Positions 52,999-62,379 of a stretch of DNA of 64,000 bases are shown in pieces. Under the pieces are notes generated by a model. That model saw only the letters and a list, made by a program, of their open reading frames with translations. It did not search any database and was not told the origin of the DNA. Made by a program: the position numbers and the translations under genes. The DNA lies in assembly GCF_000160115.1 (NCBI RefSeq), contig NZ_GG665866.1, positions 372,001 through 436,000 of the forward strand, given 5' to 3'. The stretch is from Shuttleworthella satelles DSM 14600 (lineage in GTDB: Bacteria > Bacillota > Clostridia > Lachnospirales > Lachnospiraceae). Position 1 is the stretch's first letter; each line of letters begins with the position of its first letter.

Positions 52999-55278
52999 TC
53001 AAACAAGATGCCAGATATCCTGATTGTACTGGGCAATGGTGCGGTCTGATGAGAAGAAGCCTGCATGGGCAATATTAACCACTTCCTTCTTCAGCCAGTT
53101 CTCCCGATCCTCGAAGTCAGTCAGAAGGCGGTTCTTGGTCTCAATATAATCTCTGAGATCCAGCAGTGCCATGAAGTAATCCTTGCCTGAAATCTCACGG
53201 TGCAGCCGCTCTAAGCTCTCGGCATCGCCGATCGCCCGCATCTGATCGCCAATGATAAAGTCCACCAGCTGCCGGATCTGGGGATCCGCGTAGTAATCAG
53301 CGACATGATAGCTTCCCTGCGCATAGGCGTCAATAACATAGTCTTTCTTCTTGCCGAAGATATAGATATTGTCCGGGCCAACCAGTTCTCCAATCTCCAC
53401 ATTGGCCCCGTCTTCGGTGCCCAGAGTCAGAGCACCGTTTAGCATAAACTTCATGTTGCTGGTACCGGAAGCCTCCTTGGAAGCCAGTGAGATCTGTTCA
53501 GAGATGTCCGCAGCGGGAATAATCTTCTCCGCCTTGGTCACATTGTAGTTTTCCACCATAATCACCTTGAGATAAGGAGCAACCTCCGGATCATTGCAGG
53601 TCAGCTCCTGCAGACAGAGCAGAAGATGAATGATATCCTTGGCAATGATATAGGCCGGTGCCGCCTTGGCTCCAAAAATCATAGTGATGGGGCGATGCGG
53701 CAGATTTCCCTTCTTAATCTCAAGATACTGGTGAATGGCAAAAAGAGCATTCATCTGCTGGCGCTTATATTCGTGCAGACGCTTGATCTGCACGTCGAAA
53801 ACAGAAACCGGATCAACAACGACCCCCTGCGTCTCCTTCAGGAAGTCACTTAACTTCTGCTTGTTCTCCCTGCGAATGGCATCTAAGCGCTCATGAACTT
53901 CGGCATCATCAACATAGGCCATAAGTTTCTCAAGTTCTGTGGCATCCGTCTTAAATCCATTCCCGATCAGAGTCTGAATATAACTGCTTAAGGCAGGGTT
54001 GCAGGCCATCAGCCAGCGGCGGAAGGTAATTCCATTGGTCTTATTATTGAACTTTTCCGGATAGATCTGGTAGAAATTCTTGAGTTCTGATTCCTTGAGA
54101 ATCTCCGTATGCAGAGCCGCAACACCATTGACCGAGAATCCGTAATGAATATCCATGTGAGCCATATGAACCCGGTTCTGATCATCAATCAGATAGGTGC
54201 TGGCATCTGTGATCTTCTCTCTCACCTTCTCATCCAGACGGCGAATGATGGGCATCAAATGGGGGACAACCTCCTCCAGATAATCGATTGGCCATTTTTC
54301 CAGCGCCTCGGCCAGGATGGTATGATTGGTATATGCACAGGTCCTGGAGACGATCTCTGCCGCCTGATCAAAGTCAATGCCGCGCTCGATCAGCAGACGA
54401 ATCAGTTCAGGGATAACCATAGAAGGATGTGTGTCATTGATCTGGATCACGACGGCCTCATCCAGATGGTGCAGGTCGACGCCTCTCTCCTCCGCTTCCA
54501 TAAGGATCAGCTGAGCCGCATTGCTGACCATAAAGTACTGCTGATAAATACGCAGCAGCTGGCCATCACGGTCACTGTCATCCGGATAGAGGAAAAGGGT
54601 CAGGCTCTTAGCCACATCCCACTTGTCAAACTGAATTCCGTCGGCATGAGGCAGATTCTCATCGACACTGTCCACATCAAAGAGACGCAGACGGTTGACC
54701 GCTTCATTGCCATAGCCCGGGACAAAGATGTCATAAAGCGTCGACTGCAGATGGAACTTGGCGAAAGGGACCGTAAAGCTGATCTTGCTGCGCTTCTCCC
54801 AGTGATCCTTGGACAGCCAGGGATTTGGCATCTCACACTGTTTATTTTGGCGGAATTCCTGGCGGAAAAGCCCCAGGTGATAATTCAGGCCCACGCCATC
54901 TCCCGGCAGACCAAGGCTTGCAATGGAATCAAGGAAGCAGGCTGCCAGACGACCCAGTCCGCCATTTCCCAGAGAGGGTTCTTCTTCCAGATCCTCCAGA
55001 TCTGCCACAGCAAGACCTCTCTCTGCAAGAAGCTCATTCATGGGCTGATACCAGCCCAAATTAATCAGATTGTTCGACAGAAGTTTTCCAATCAGAAACT
55101 CTGCTGAAATATAGTAGAGCTTCTTTTTCCCCTGAATCAGAGGGCGGCTCTGCAGTTCCTCCTGTACCAATGTCATCGCGGCATCTGCCAGCTGACTTGG
55201 ATTTGCCTCCTGAAATCCTACTCCGTGCAGCTTTCTTAAGCTGGTCTCTAAATTCTCTCTCATCATTTGTTGATCCAT
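52999..55278 (-). CDS. glgP: Glycogen/maltodextrin phosphorylase
   Basis: The 759-residue PLP enzyme cleaves alpha-1,4-glucans with phosphate to glucose 1-phosphate. The N-terminal region has [29 protein letters not shown] and [17 protein letters not shown]. The PLP lysine lies in [15 protein letters not shown] (K610). It lies 9 bp after the LacI-type gene and is the third gene of the malQ operon; together with MalQ it degrades maltodextrins or stored glycogen. The start follows AGGAGAAAAAG. Confidence 0.96.
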   Translation of the reverse strand: MDQQMMRENLETSLRKLHGVGFQEANPSQLADAAMTLVQEELQSRPLIQGKKKLYYISAEFLIGKLLSNNLINLGWYQPMNELLAERGLAVADLEDLEEEPSLGNGGLGRLAACFLDSIASLGLPGDGVGLNYHLGLFRQEFRQNKQCEMPNPWLSKDHWEKRSKISFTVPFAKFHLQSTLYDIFVPGYGNEAVNRLRLFDVDSVDENLPHADGIQFDKWDVAKSLTLFLYPDDSDRDGQLLRIYQQYFMVSNAAQLILMEAEERGVDLHHLDEAVVIQINDTHPSMVIPELIRLLIERGIDFDQAAEIVSRTCAYTNHTILAEALEKWPIDYLEEVVPHLMPIIRRLDEKVREKITDASTYLIDDQNRVHMAHMDIHYGFSVNGVAALHTEILKESELKNFYQIYPEKFNNKTNGITFRRWLMACNPALSSYIQTLIGNGFKTDATELEKLMAYVDDAEVHERLDAIRRENKQKLSDFLKETQGVVVDPVSVFDVQIKRLHEYKRQQMNALFAIHQYLEIKKGNLPHRPITMIFGAKAAPAYIIAKDIIHLLLCLQELTCNDPEVAPYLKVIMVENYNVTKAEKIIPAADISEQISLASKEASGTSNMKFMLNGALTLGTEDGANVEIGELVGPDNIYIFGKKKDYVIDAYAQGSYHVADYYADPQIRQLVDFIIGDQMRAIGDAESLERLHREISGKDYFMALLDLRDYIETKNRLLTDFEDRENWLKKEVVNIAHAGFFSSDRTIAQYNQDIWHLV

Positions 55279-55287
55279 CTTTTTCTC

Positions 55288-56370
55288 CTAACTGTTATGC
55301 TCATATTCTCTGTCCGCGGCAGATCCGTCTCTGTCTGTGACAGAATCCGCCTCCAGAAGACTCGCTGTAAAGAGCTGCCTCTCGCAGACCCGCTCTCCTT
55401 TGATCTGCCGGAAAAGCAGGTCTACTGCCGCCCTGGCCATCGGCTCTGTCGGCTGTTTTAAGGTTGTCAGAGGCGGAATGATATAGCGAACGGATTCGAT
55501 CCCATCGAACCCCATCACCGAATAGTCCTTCGGGATGCTCTTTCCGGCATCGTAAATTGCCTTATAGACGCCTAAGGCCATCCGGTCTGAAATAGCGAAA
55601 ATCGCACTGAAATCAGCTTTCGACTGGATCAGACGCCTGGCTGTCTCATAACCGCAGGCCTCCGTATAGCCCTCTGCCCCGGGATCAGCAAATCCGACCA
55701 GAGCGGAATCATAGGGGATTCCCGCCTCTTCTAAAGCCCGACAGTATCCGATACGCCTTAGGCGGGCAACCGTCGTGTCTGCCTCATGGCCGGCAATCAG
55801 GGCGATCCTTCGATGCCCCCGTCGAATCAGATAAGAAATTGCCCGGTAGGTCTCCTTCTCATCGTCGATCGTGACCGAAGCCGCCTTGCCCAATCCCGCT
55901 TCCTCTTCTACCGCGACGGAACACAGGACCGTTGGGACAGGCACCTGCTTGAGTTCCTCCTCCGGATAGCTCATGCGGCCGCCCAGAAAGATAATCCCCT
56001 TGAGGCGACGCTCCTTGACCAGCTGCGCCGCAGCCGCCACCGTGTCTTCTTCCTCGCGCAAACTGTGAAAGAGGAAACTGTAACTGCCCTTGCGCAGGCA
56101 TTTCTCAATGCAGGTTATCATCTCCTGGAAGAAGGGATTGCCAATGCCCTTTACAAGAAGAGCAATGGTATTACTGTCTGTCATCCGAAGATTTCTTGCA
56201 CTGTTATTGGGAATATAATGGTACTGACGAACGATCTGAAGGATCCTGTCTCTCGTCTTGCGATTAATCGTAGGGTCATTATTGATCGCCCGTGAGACTG
56301 TGCTGATGCTGACCTTACATAGCCTGGCGATATCCTTGATGGTCAGGTTCTTCTCATCGTCTTTCCTCAT
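55288..56370 (-). CDS. LacI-family transcription regulator of the glucan operon
   Basis: The 360-residue protein has the LacI helix-turn-helix, KDIARLCKVSISTVSRAIN, and hinge YIPNNSARNLR, then a periplasmic-binding-type sensor domain with IFAISDRMALGVYKAI and SVMGFDGIESVRYI. The N-terminal extension is short. The ATG directly follows the malQ stop (TAAATG). It very likely binds the cre-type operator in front of malQ, so the operon is self-repressed and opened by a glucan breakdown product. The name malR would fit but is not certain. Confidence 0.92.
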   Translation of the reverse strand: MRKDDEKNLTIKDIARLCKVSISTVSRAINNDPTINRKTRDRILQIVRQYHYIPNNSARNLRMTDSNTIALLVKGIGNPFFQEMITCIEKCLRKGSYSFLFHSLREEEDTVAAAAQLVKERRLKGIIFLGGRMSYPEEELKQVPVPTVLCSVAVEEEAGLGKAASVTIDDEKETYRAISYLIRRGHRRIALIAGHEADTTVARLRRIGYCRALEEAGIPYDSALVGFADPGAEGYTEACGYETARRLIQSKADFSAIFAISDRMALGVYKAIYDAGKSIPKDYSVMGFDGIESVRYIIPPLTTLKQPTEPMARAAVDLLFRQIKGERVCERQLFTASLLEADSVTDRDGSAADREYEHNS

Positions 56371-57885
56371 TTATTCCGTCCGGTCTTTCTGCGAAACCAG
56401 CCGTCCGTAAGTCGCGGTCAGAGTATGGATATATTCTGCCAGCCCAGGACTCAGGGCCTCTTCGGTCACTCTCCACATCCAGTTGCCCCCCAGAGTAGAT
56501 GGTCTGTTAATTCTGGCTCTGTTGTCAAGTCCTAGATAATCCTGCAGAGGAATGATGCAGCTGTCAGCCACAGATTCCTGTGCCAGACGAAGCATTCGCT
56601 CCGCCAGATCACGCTCATCAGTCTCCTCTGTTCCCAGATAAGCAAGAAACATCTTCTTATCCTCAGGGCACAGATCCCGAATCCAGCCGACCAAAGTCTC
56701 ATTATCATGCGTGCCCGTATAGACCACGCAATTTCTGTCATAATTATGGGGCAGGTACAAATTGGCACCGCCAGTATCCCGGGAATCAAAGGCGAATTCC
56801 AATACCTTCATATTGGGATATTCTGTTCTGGCAACCAGCTGGCGAACCGAGTCTGTGATAAATCCCAGATCTTCGACCAGGATAGACACATGTCCCAGAG
56901 TCTCCCAGATTTTCTCAAAGAGAGCAAGCCCCGGCCCCGGCATCCAGGAACCATGTACTGCGTTCGGCGCCCCCGCCGGGATGCGATAATACTCGTCCAG
57001 ACCGCGGAAGTGGTCAATGCGGATCACATCATAGAGTCTCATGCAGCGCCTGATCCTCTCAATCCACCAGGAGAAGCCATCCCTCTTCTGCCCTTCCCAG
57101 TCATAAAGAGGGTTGCCCCAGAGCTGTCCTTCCGCGGAAAATCCATCCGGCGGACATCCGGCAACTCCGGTTGGCTGACGGTTCTCATCTACCTGAAAAA
57201 GCCCGGGATTGCACCAGAAATCAGAACTGTCATGAGCCACATAGATGGGAATATCTCCAATGATCTCTATTCCCTTGCTGTTTGCATATGTCTTAAGGCG
57301 AAAATACTGATCCTGAAAAACATACTGCAGGTACTCGTAGAATAGAATTTCCCTCCGCAAGCCCTGCCTGGCCTGCTCTAAAGCCTGAGACTCCCGATTG
57401 CGCAGAGGACCCTCCCATTCGGTGAAGCTTCTTCCGCCGTGGGCGTCCTTTAAGGCCATGAAGAGGGCATAATCTTCCAACCAGAAGGCATTGTCTTCGA
57501 CAAAGCACTGAAAATCCGGCATCTTCTCTATCTCGCCCCGCTCAAAGGCCCGGCGCAGGAGGGGAAAGCGCCTCTCATAGAGAGCCGCATAATCAATCTT
57601 CTCAGGATCCGACTCCAGGTTGGCGCTTTGGCACTCCTCCTCAGTCAGGAGTCCCTGTCCAATCAGCTCCTCCAGACTGATGAAATAGGGATTACCGGCG
57701 AAGGTCGAGAAGGACTGATAAGGGGAATCTCCATAGCTGGTCGGTCCCAGGGGCAGCAATTGCCAGTAGCTCTGTCCCGCCTCCGCCAAAAAATCCACAA
57801 AGCGATAGGCCTGCCGGGAAAAACAGCCAATTCCATATTCACCCGGCAGACTGAATACGGGCATTAACACACCACTTCGTCTCAT
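56371..57885 (-). CDS. malQ: 4-alpha-glucanotransferase (amylomaltase)
   Basis: The 504-residue GH77 enzyme moves alpha-1,4-glucan chains between maltodextrins and releases glucose. Marks are MPVFSLPGEYGIGCFS at the N-terminus, LLPLGPTSYGDSPYQSFS, the nucleophile Asp in VIRIDHFRGLDEY, VEDLGF (acid/base Glu region) and TGTHDNETLVGW. ATG at 57885 follows GGAGTTTGTTT and matches homologue starts; the 25-codon-longer frame overlaps the promoter. It is first in the operon. Confidence 0.96.
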   Translation of the reverse strand: MRRSGVLMPVFSLPGEYGIGCFSRQAYRFVDFLAEAGQSYWQLLPLGPTSYGDSPYQSFSTFAGNPYFISLEELIGQGLLTEEECQSANLESDPEKIDYAALYERRFPLLRRAFERGEIEKMPDFQCFVEDNAFWLEDYALFMALKDAHGGRSFTEWEGPLRNRESQALEQARQGLRREILFYEYLQYVFQDQYFRLKTYANSKGIEIIGDIPIYVAHDSSDFWCNPGLFQVDENRQPTGVAGCPPDGFSAEGQLWGNPLYDWEGQKRDGFSWWIERIRRCMRLYDVIRIDHFRGLDEYYRIPAGAPNAVHGSWMPGPGLALFEKIWETLGHVSILVEDLGFITDSVRQLVARTEYPNMKVLEFAFDSRDTGGANLYLPHNYDRNCVVYTGTHDNETLVGWIRDLCPEDKKMFLAYLGTEETDERDLAERMLRLAQESVADSCIIPLQDYLGLDNRARINRPSTLGGNWMWRVTEEALSPGLAEYIHTLTATYGRLVSQKDRTE

Positions 57886-57931
57886 AAACAAACTCCTGCT
57901 TTTTGATATCCTTCGAAACCATTGCTGACAA

Positions 57932-57960
57932 AATATAGCATGTACTGAAATCGTTTTCAA
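57932..57960 (-). promoter_or_regulatory. malQ promoter with cre/LacI operator
   Basis: On the minus strand TTGAAA (plus 57955-57960) and TATATT (plus 57932-57937) are 17 bases apart. TGAAATCGTTTTCA (57946-57959), its reverse being TGAAAACGATTTCA, matches the TGWAANCGNTNWCA cre consensus exactly and covers the -35 box, so LacI/CcpA binding should block the promoter. Confidence 0.85.
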
Positions 57961-57968
57961 TACCGCCT

Positions 57969-58023
57969 GTAAACTTCGTGTAAACTATCCAATCAAGGCC
58001 CTCCTTTTTTGAATAGTTTACAC
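57969..58023. repeat. Inverted TGTAAACT motif pair upstream of malQ
   Basis: GTGTAAACTAT (57978-57988) and ATAGTTTACAC (58013-58023) are perfect 11-bp inverted arms; another TGTAAACT lies at 57969. The left arm lies near the malQ promoter and the right arm includes the mtaB stop codon. It could terminate mtaB or bind a regulator. Confidence 0.5.
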
Positions 58024-59370
58024 ATGGACTTCTTCCATCTGAAGGATCTGCGTCCCCGGAATCAACCCTGACGCTCTGCCCCGGATCAGCTGATTGCGCA
58101 GGTCTCTTCCGTCCGCTTTGACGGCTGCGCGCACGTACTCTCTGGTAAAACCGGTCCAGTACTCTTCCCCGCGCAGGATCTCTTTCACCTCCATCAGGAC
58201 TTCTGCTTCTCTTCCGATTTCCTGCCTGCGAAATTCTGCAGACATGCGGTCTGCCAGAGCCAGAAGAACATGACTTCTCCTGGACTTGGTCTCCTCATCC
58301 AGTTGCCCCGGCATCGTATCAGCAAGGGTCCCCCGGCGGCGGGAATACTTGAAGATATGCATTTCATAGAAACGGATCTCTTCCAGAAAATGTCTGCTGG
58401 CCTCAAATTCCTCCTCTGTCTCCTGGGGAAAGCCAACAATCACATCTGTCGTGATGGCTGGATGGGCAAAATTCTCGCGCAAAAGAGCGACTGCCTGTCG
58501 GAAATCCTGCGTCGTGTACCTGCGGTTCATCCTCTTTAGCGTCTCATCGCAGCCGGACTGCAGGGAGAGATGAAAGTGGGGACAGATCTTTTCCACCCTG
58601 GCCAGGCGCTCCGCGAATGCCCGGTCGACCAGGCGGGGCTCCATAGATCCCAGACGGATCCGCCGGATTCCTTCCACCCCTGCCACGGCCTCCACCAGTT
58701 CCATCAAATGCCCCCCGCCGGCCATTTCCTCCGACGCGACTTGGCGGTTATAAGAGGTCATTCCATAGGAGGAAAGGTGGATCCCATTTAATACAACCTC
58801 CTGATATCCGGAAGCTGCCAAGCCGCGAACCTCCTTCAGAACGTCTTTTGGACTGCGGCTTCGGATTCTGCCCCGGGCCAGGGGGATGATGCAGTAGGAG
58901 CAGAACTGATTGCACCCGTCCTGGACCTTGATGAAAGCCCTGGTGTGCTCTGCAGTTCGGGTCAGCTGAAGCCGCTCATAGTCAGGCTGCCGACTGTCTT
59001 CAGCCAGCTCCTTTACCCTGCGGTGATCTCTGCGAAACTCGTCGATGGCCCGGACCAACTGGGTCTTCCGATTATTTCCGATAATAATATCAATGGACAA
59101 ATCCTCCTCCGCCTCCCCGGCTGAAGTCTGTACATAGCAGCCGGTCGCGACCACAATGGCATCCGGATTCTTCCTGCGGGCCCGATGGATCATCTGTCTG
59201 GACTTGGCGTCGGCCATGTTCGTCACAGAGCATGTATTGATGATATAAACATCTGCCTGATCCTGAAAGGGGACAATTTGATAGCCCGCTGCCTCCAGCA
59301 TTTGCTGCATTGCCTCCGTTTCATAGGAATTGACCTTACAGCCCAGATTGTGTAATGCTGCTCTTCTCAT
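58018..59370 (-). CDS. mtaB: tRNA t6A37 methylthiotransferase MtaB
   Basis: The 450-residue radical SAM protein adds methylthio to t6A37, giving ms2t6A. The N-terminal cluster cysteines are in HNLGCKVNSYE, INTCSVTNMADAKSRQMI and ATGCYVQ. The radical SAM motif is DGCNQFCSYCIIPLARG. A TRAM domain follows at the C-terminus. The start has AGAGCGGAT. The malQ operon begins 57 bp downstream, and the Crh-like gene is divergent. Confidence 0.95.
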   Translation of the reverse strand: MRRAALHNLGCKVNSYETEAMQQMLEAAGYQIVPFQDQADVYIINTCSVTNMADAKSRQMIHRARRKNPDAIVVATGCYVQTSAGEAEEDLSIDIIIGNNRKTQLVRAIDEFRRDHRRVKELAEDSRQPDYERLQLTRTAEHTRAFIKVQDGCNQFCSYCIIPLARGRIRSRSPKDVLKEVRGLAASGYQEVVLNGIHLSSYGMTSYNRQVASEEMAGGGHLMELVEAVAGVEGIRRIRLGSMEPRLVDRAFAERLARVEKICPHFHLSLQSGCDETLKRMNRRYTTQDFRQAVALLRENFAHPAITTDVIVGFPQETEEEFEASRHFLEEIRFYEMHIFKYSRRRGTLADTMPGQLDEETKSRRSHVLLALADRMSAEFRRQEIGREAEVLMEVKEILRGEEYWTGFTREYVRAAVKADGRDLRNQLIRGRASGLIPGTQILQMEEVHV

Positions 59371-59443
59371 ATCCGCTCTTTCTTTCGCTTTCCTTTTTTA
59401 ACATTCGCGCTTATATTCTTCTCTCCCAAATATTCCCGCTTTA

Positions 59444-59472
59444 TTGACATCTCTTCCGCCGGGTCGTAAGAT
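59444..59472 (+). promoter_or_regulatory. Promoter of the Crh/HPr-like gene
   Basis: TTGACA (59444-59449) and TAAGAT (59467-59472) are exactly 17 bases apart; transcription would start near 59479. Confidence 0.78.
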
Positions 59473-59520
59473 GAACACGAATATTCACTTGATATCCATG
59501 CAATTGAGGAGGTTGCTACT

Positions 59521-59757
59521 ATGAGCAATACACTGATGATTTCTCTCAACTCCATCGACAAGGTCAAGTCCTTCGTCAATACAATCGGCAAGTTTGATTC
59601 CGATTTCGATCTGATCAGCGGCCGCTATGTCATTGACGCCAAGTCGATCATGGGAATTTTCTCTCTGGATCTCTCGAAGCCCATCGAATTATCTATCCAC
59701 GCGGAGGATAATGTCGACGAGATTCTTGAGGCACTAAAGCCCTACGTCGTCGAGTAA
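59521..59757 (+). CDS. HPr-like protein lacking the catalytic histidine (Crh-like)
   Basis: The 78-residue protein has the HPr fold ending, GKFDSDFDLISGRY, KSIMGIFSLDL and DNVDEILEAL. Aligning KSIMG with Ser46 of Bacillus HPr puts serine 42 in the regulatory place. The place of His15 falls on a serine, in LNSIDKVKS, and the ARPA motif is absent. It should not carry phosphate in the PTS but may still be phosphorylated by HPr kinase and act with CcpA, as Crh does. GAGGAGGT precedes the ATG. Confidence 0.85.
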   Translation: MSNTLMISLNSIDKVKSFVNTIGKFDSDFDLISGRYVIDAKSIMGIFSLDLSKPIELSIHAEDNVDEILEALKPYVVE

Positions 59758-59810
59758 TCGCATTCGGTCGGTTCCATCTTGCGCCGCCGAAAATATTTCT
59801 GTAAGAAAGA

Positions 59811-59843
59811 ACAGTCCCGGGTCTGACCCTCAGGGCTGTTTTT
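59811..59843 (+). terminator. Terminator of the Crh-like gene
   Basis: ACAGTCC and GGGCTGT enclose a loop that has its own inner pairing (CCCGGGTCTGACCCTCAGGG), followed by TTTTTCTTTT. Confidence 0.7.
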
Positions 59844-59896
59844 CTTTTCTCTGCGCTTCTGATCCTCTTTGGCCCCCCTGTCGGCCTCTTTCTCTC

Positions 59897-61102
59897 TCAC
59901 TGCCGAAGAGAGGGAGATCCATCACAGATTATCGTCTCGGTCGTCTCGATTGCCTGCCGGTATAAGTCCTCAATCCTCTCCGCCAGTTTGAGCTCACTGC
60001 GCTCAATGATCTCCAGTCGTGGCTTGGTGACAGGATGCCTGGCCACAAAGATGGTACAGCAATCCTCATAGGGAAGAATGGAGGTTTCATAAGTGTCGAT
60101 CTTCTCGGCGATGGACACGATATCCTGCTTATCAAATCCGATCAAAGGGCGATAGACCGGCAGCTGACATACCGCATTCGTGCAGAGTAAAGACTGCATG
60201 GTCTGGGAGGCCACCTGTCCGATCGACTCGCCGGTAATAAGACCCATGCAGGCATTTTCCCTGGCGAAGTGCTCCGCGATCCTCATCATATAGCGGCGCA
60301 TAATGATAGTCAGCTCATCGTGGGGGCACTGCTCATAGATATAGAGCTGAATATCTGTGAAATTGACGATATGAAGGCGGATGGGACCTGCGTATCGGGC
60401 CACCTGCTCGGCCAGATCAATCACCTTCTGTTTGGCCCGCTCGGAGGTATAGGGCGGAGCGTGGAAATAAGTCGCGTCTAAAGTAACGCCTCGCTTTGCA
60501 ATCATCCACCCTGCCACAGGAGAGTCGATTCCGCCCGACAAAAGAAGCATGGCCTTGCCGTTGGTTCCGACAGGCATACCGCCGGGTCCCGGGATCATTC
60601 TGGCGTAGAAATTGATCTGCTCACGGATCTCCACGTTTAATTCAAAGTCCGGATGATGTACATCAACCGTCATTTCCGGATAAGCATCCAGAATCTTCTC
60701 TCCGATCATAGCGTTTAAATCCATGGTATGAATCGGGTATTTCTTGTTGGGGCGGCGGGCCTTGACCTTGAAGCTGACATGACGATCGGGAAAGGCCTCC
60801 CCGATATAGCGAACAATCTCCCCGGCCGTCTCATCAAAGCTTTTGATCTCTGTCAGAACGCAGGGACAAATCCAGATAATGCCGAAGATCCGGGTCAGGG
60901 CTCCGACCAATTCGTCATAATCATAGTCGGACAGGCAGCGGATGAAGATGCGTCCTGTCTGTCTCTCAACCGCAAATTCTCCCTCGCAGTCGCGCAAATT
61001 GCGCTTGATCTGCCTCTCCAGCGCCTCCTCGAAAACGTGACGGTTCTTGCCCTTAATGGCAATCTCTCCATATTTAATCAGAAATGCTTTGTACTGAACC
61101 AT
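59897..61102 (-). CDS. thiI: tRNA 4-thiouridine synthase ThiI
   Basis: The 401-residue protein thiolates U8 of tRNA and supplies sulfur to thiamine thiazole in some bacteria. It has a ferredoxin-like start MVQYKAFLIKYGEIAIKGKNR, a THUMP domain and a PP-loop ATPase, LLLSGGIDSPVAGWMI, then GLITGESIGQVASQT. The length shows that the C-terminal rhodanese domain is absent, so sulfur must come directly from a cysteine desulfurase. nifS lies 114 bp upstream in the same direction, which fits. The start follows GGATGGAGTC. Confidence 0.95.
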   Translation of the reverse strand: MVQYKAFLIKYGEIAIKGKNRHVFEEALERQIKRNLRDCEGEFAVERQTGRIFIRCLSDYDYDELVGALTRIFGIIWICPCVLTEIKSFDETAGEIVRYIGEAFPDRHVSFKVKARRPNKKYPIHTMDLNAMIGEKILDAYPEMTVDVHHPDFELNVEIREQINFYARMIPGPGGMPVGTNGKAMLLLSGGIDSPVAGWMIAKRGVTLDATYFHAPPYTSERAKQKVIDLAEQVARYAGPIRLHIVNFTDIQLYIYEQCPHDELTIIMRRYMMRIAEHFARENACMGLITGESIGQVASQTMQSLLCTNAVCQLPVYRPLIGFDKQDIVSIAEKIDTYETSILPYEDCCTIFVARHPVTKPRLEIIERSELKLAERIEDLYRQAIETTETIICDGSPSLRQ

Positions 61103-61216
61103 GACTCCATCCTATTCTTCTCTTTACATTCCTTCTTATAACCGTTCTTCCTGCGATACAATAATTCTCTTTCGCATCGTCCCTCTTGCCATGTGACCGG
61201 CTGCCCCTTCGTATGA

Positions 61217-62371
61217 CTAATGTCTGCGAAACCTTGCCAGCACTGGCATCAGTTGTTCCATGCAGTCACAGGCATAATCAATCTCCTCCATAGTCGTATA
61301 TACCGATAGCGAGATTCTGATAGTGGAATCAAGTAAATCTCTGTTCAGACCAATTGCCTGCAGGGTCCTGCTGATTCTTGGATGATTGGAGGAGCAGGCG
61401 CTTCCGGCGGATACATAGACCCCCCTCTCCTCCAGAGCGTGCAGCATCACTTCCGCCCTGACTCCCGCAAGAGATACAGAGATAATCTGTGGAGCGGAGT
61501 CACGGCCGGTACGGCCGTTGACTGTCAGGCCGGGAATTTGGGACAAGCTCTTTACCATATGCTCCTTCAGGGCATAGAGACGGTTCTGCTCTTCCTCAAG
61601 ATTGGCGCAGATCTTCTCGGCCGCAAGCCCCAGCCCCGCAATGGCCGCCGTATTCTCTGTGCCGGATCGCAGTCCCCTCTCCTGGCCGCCCCCAAGAAGA
61701 AGAGGCTCGACTCTGCATTTGTCCTTGATATATACAAAACCACTTCCCTTGGGGCCATGGATCTTATGCCCGGAAGCCGCCAGGAGGTCGATCCCCATAT
61801 CCTTGGGGATAATTTTCACCTTTCCGTAGGACTGAACCGCGTCTGTGTGGAAGAGACAGTTGGGATTGACCGCTTTGATAAGAGGTCCCAGTTCTTCCAG
61901 GGGCTGCAGAGTGCCAATCTCATTATTGATCTGCATGATACTGACTAGGATGGTATCGGGGCGAATACGACTTCGCAGCTCCTCGAGATTGATCCTGCCA
62001 TCTCCATCCACCTTCAGATTCTCAATCTCAAAGCCCTCCTCTGCCAGAGAACGCATACTCTCATATACGCAGGCGTGCTCGAAGGGAGAAGTCAGAATAT
62101 GCCTTCCCGCCCTGTGATTGGCGTGAGCCGCTCCCCGAACAAGCAGATTATTCCCCTCTGTTCCGCCGGAAGTGAATACAATCTCCCTGCTCTTTGCCTT
62201 CAGGGTTCTGGCAATCCTCTCTCTGGCCTCTTTCAAATAGGCTTCCGCATCCATCCCCTTTTGGTGCAGGGCGGAGGGGTTCCCATAGTCCTTCCTCAGG
62301 ACTTTGACCATGAGATCCACCACCTCCTGATCTGTCTGCGTGGTGGCCGAATTGTCCAAATATACTTCCAT
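61217..62371 (-). CDS. nifS: Cysteine desulfurase, NifS/IscS type
   Basis: The 384-residue PLP enzyme takes sulfur from cysteine. Marks are MEVYLDNSATTQTDQEV, the GTEGNNLLVRGA PLP pocket, the PLP lysine in ASGHKIHGPKGSG and the active-site cysteine in SAGSACSSNHPRISRTL. The short loop is of the NifS/IscS group. It is placed between rsmE (8 bp gap) and thiI and probably hands sulfur to ThiI. Confidence 0.94.
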   Translation of the reverse strand: MEVYLDNSATTQTDQEVVDLMVKVLRKDYGNPSALHQKGMDAEAYLKEARERIARTLKAKSREIVFTSGGTEGNNLLVRGAAHANHRAGRHILTSPFEHACVYESMRSLAEEGFEIENLKVDGDGRINLEELRSRIRPDTILVSIMQINNEIGTLQPLEELGPLIKAVNPNCLFHTDAVQSYGKVKIIPKDMGIDLLAASGHKIHGPKGSGFVYIKDKCRVEPLLLGGGQERGLRSGTENTAAIAGLGLAAEKICANLEEEQNRLYALKEHMVKSLSQIPGLTVNGRTGRDSAPQIISVSLAGVRAEVMLHALEERGVYVSAGSACSSNHPRISRTLQAIGLNRDLLDSTIRISLSVYTTMEEIDYACDCMEQLMPVLARFRRH

Positions 62372-62379
62372 ACAAGCCT

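Noticed and set aside
54109-55107. Open frame of 332 codons on the plus strand
   Set aside because: Antisense to glgP with no ribosome binding site or recognisable domain.
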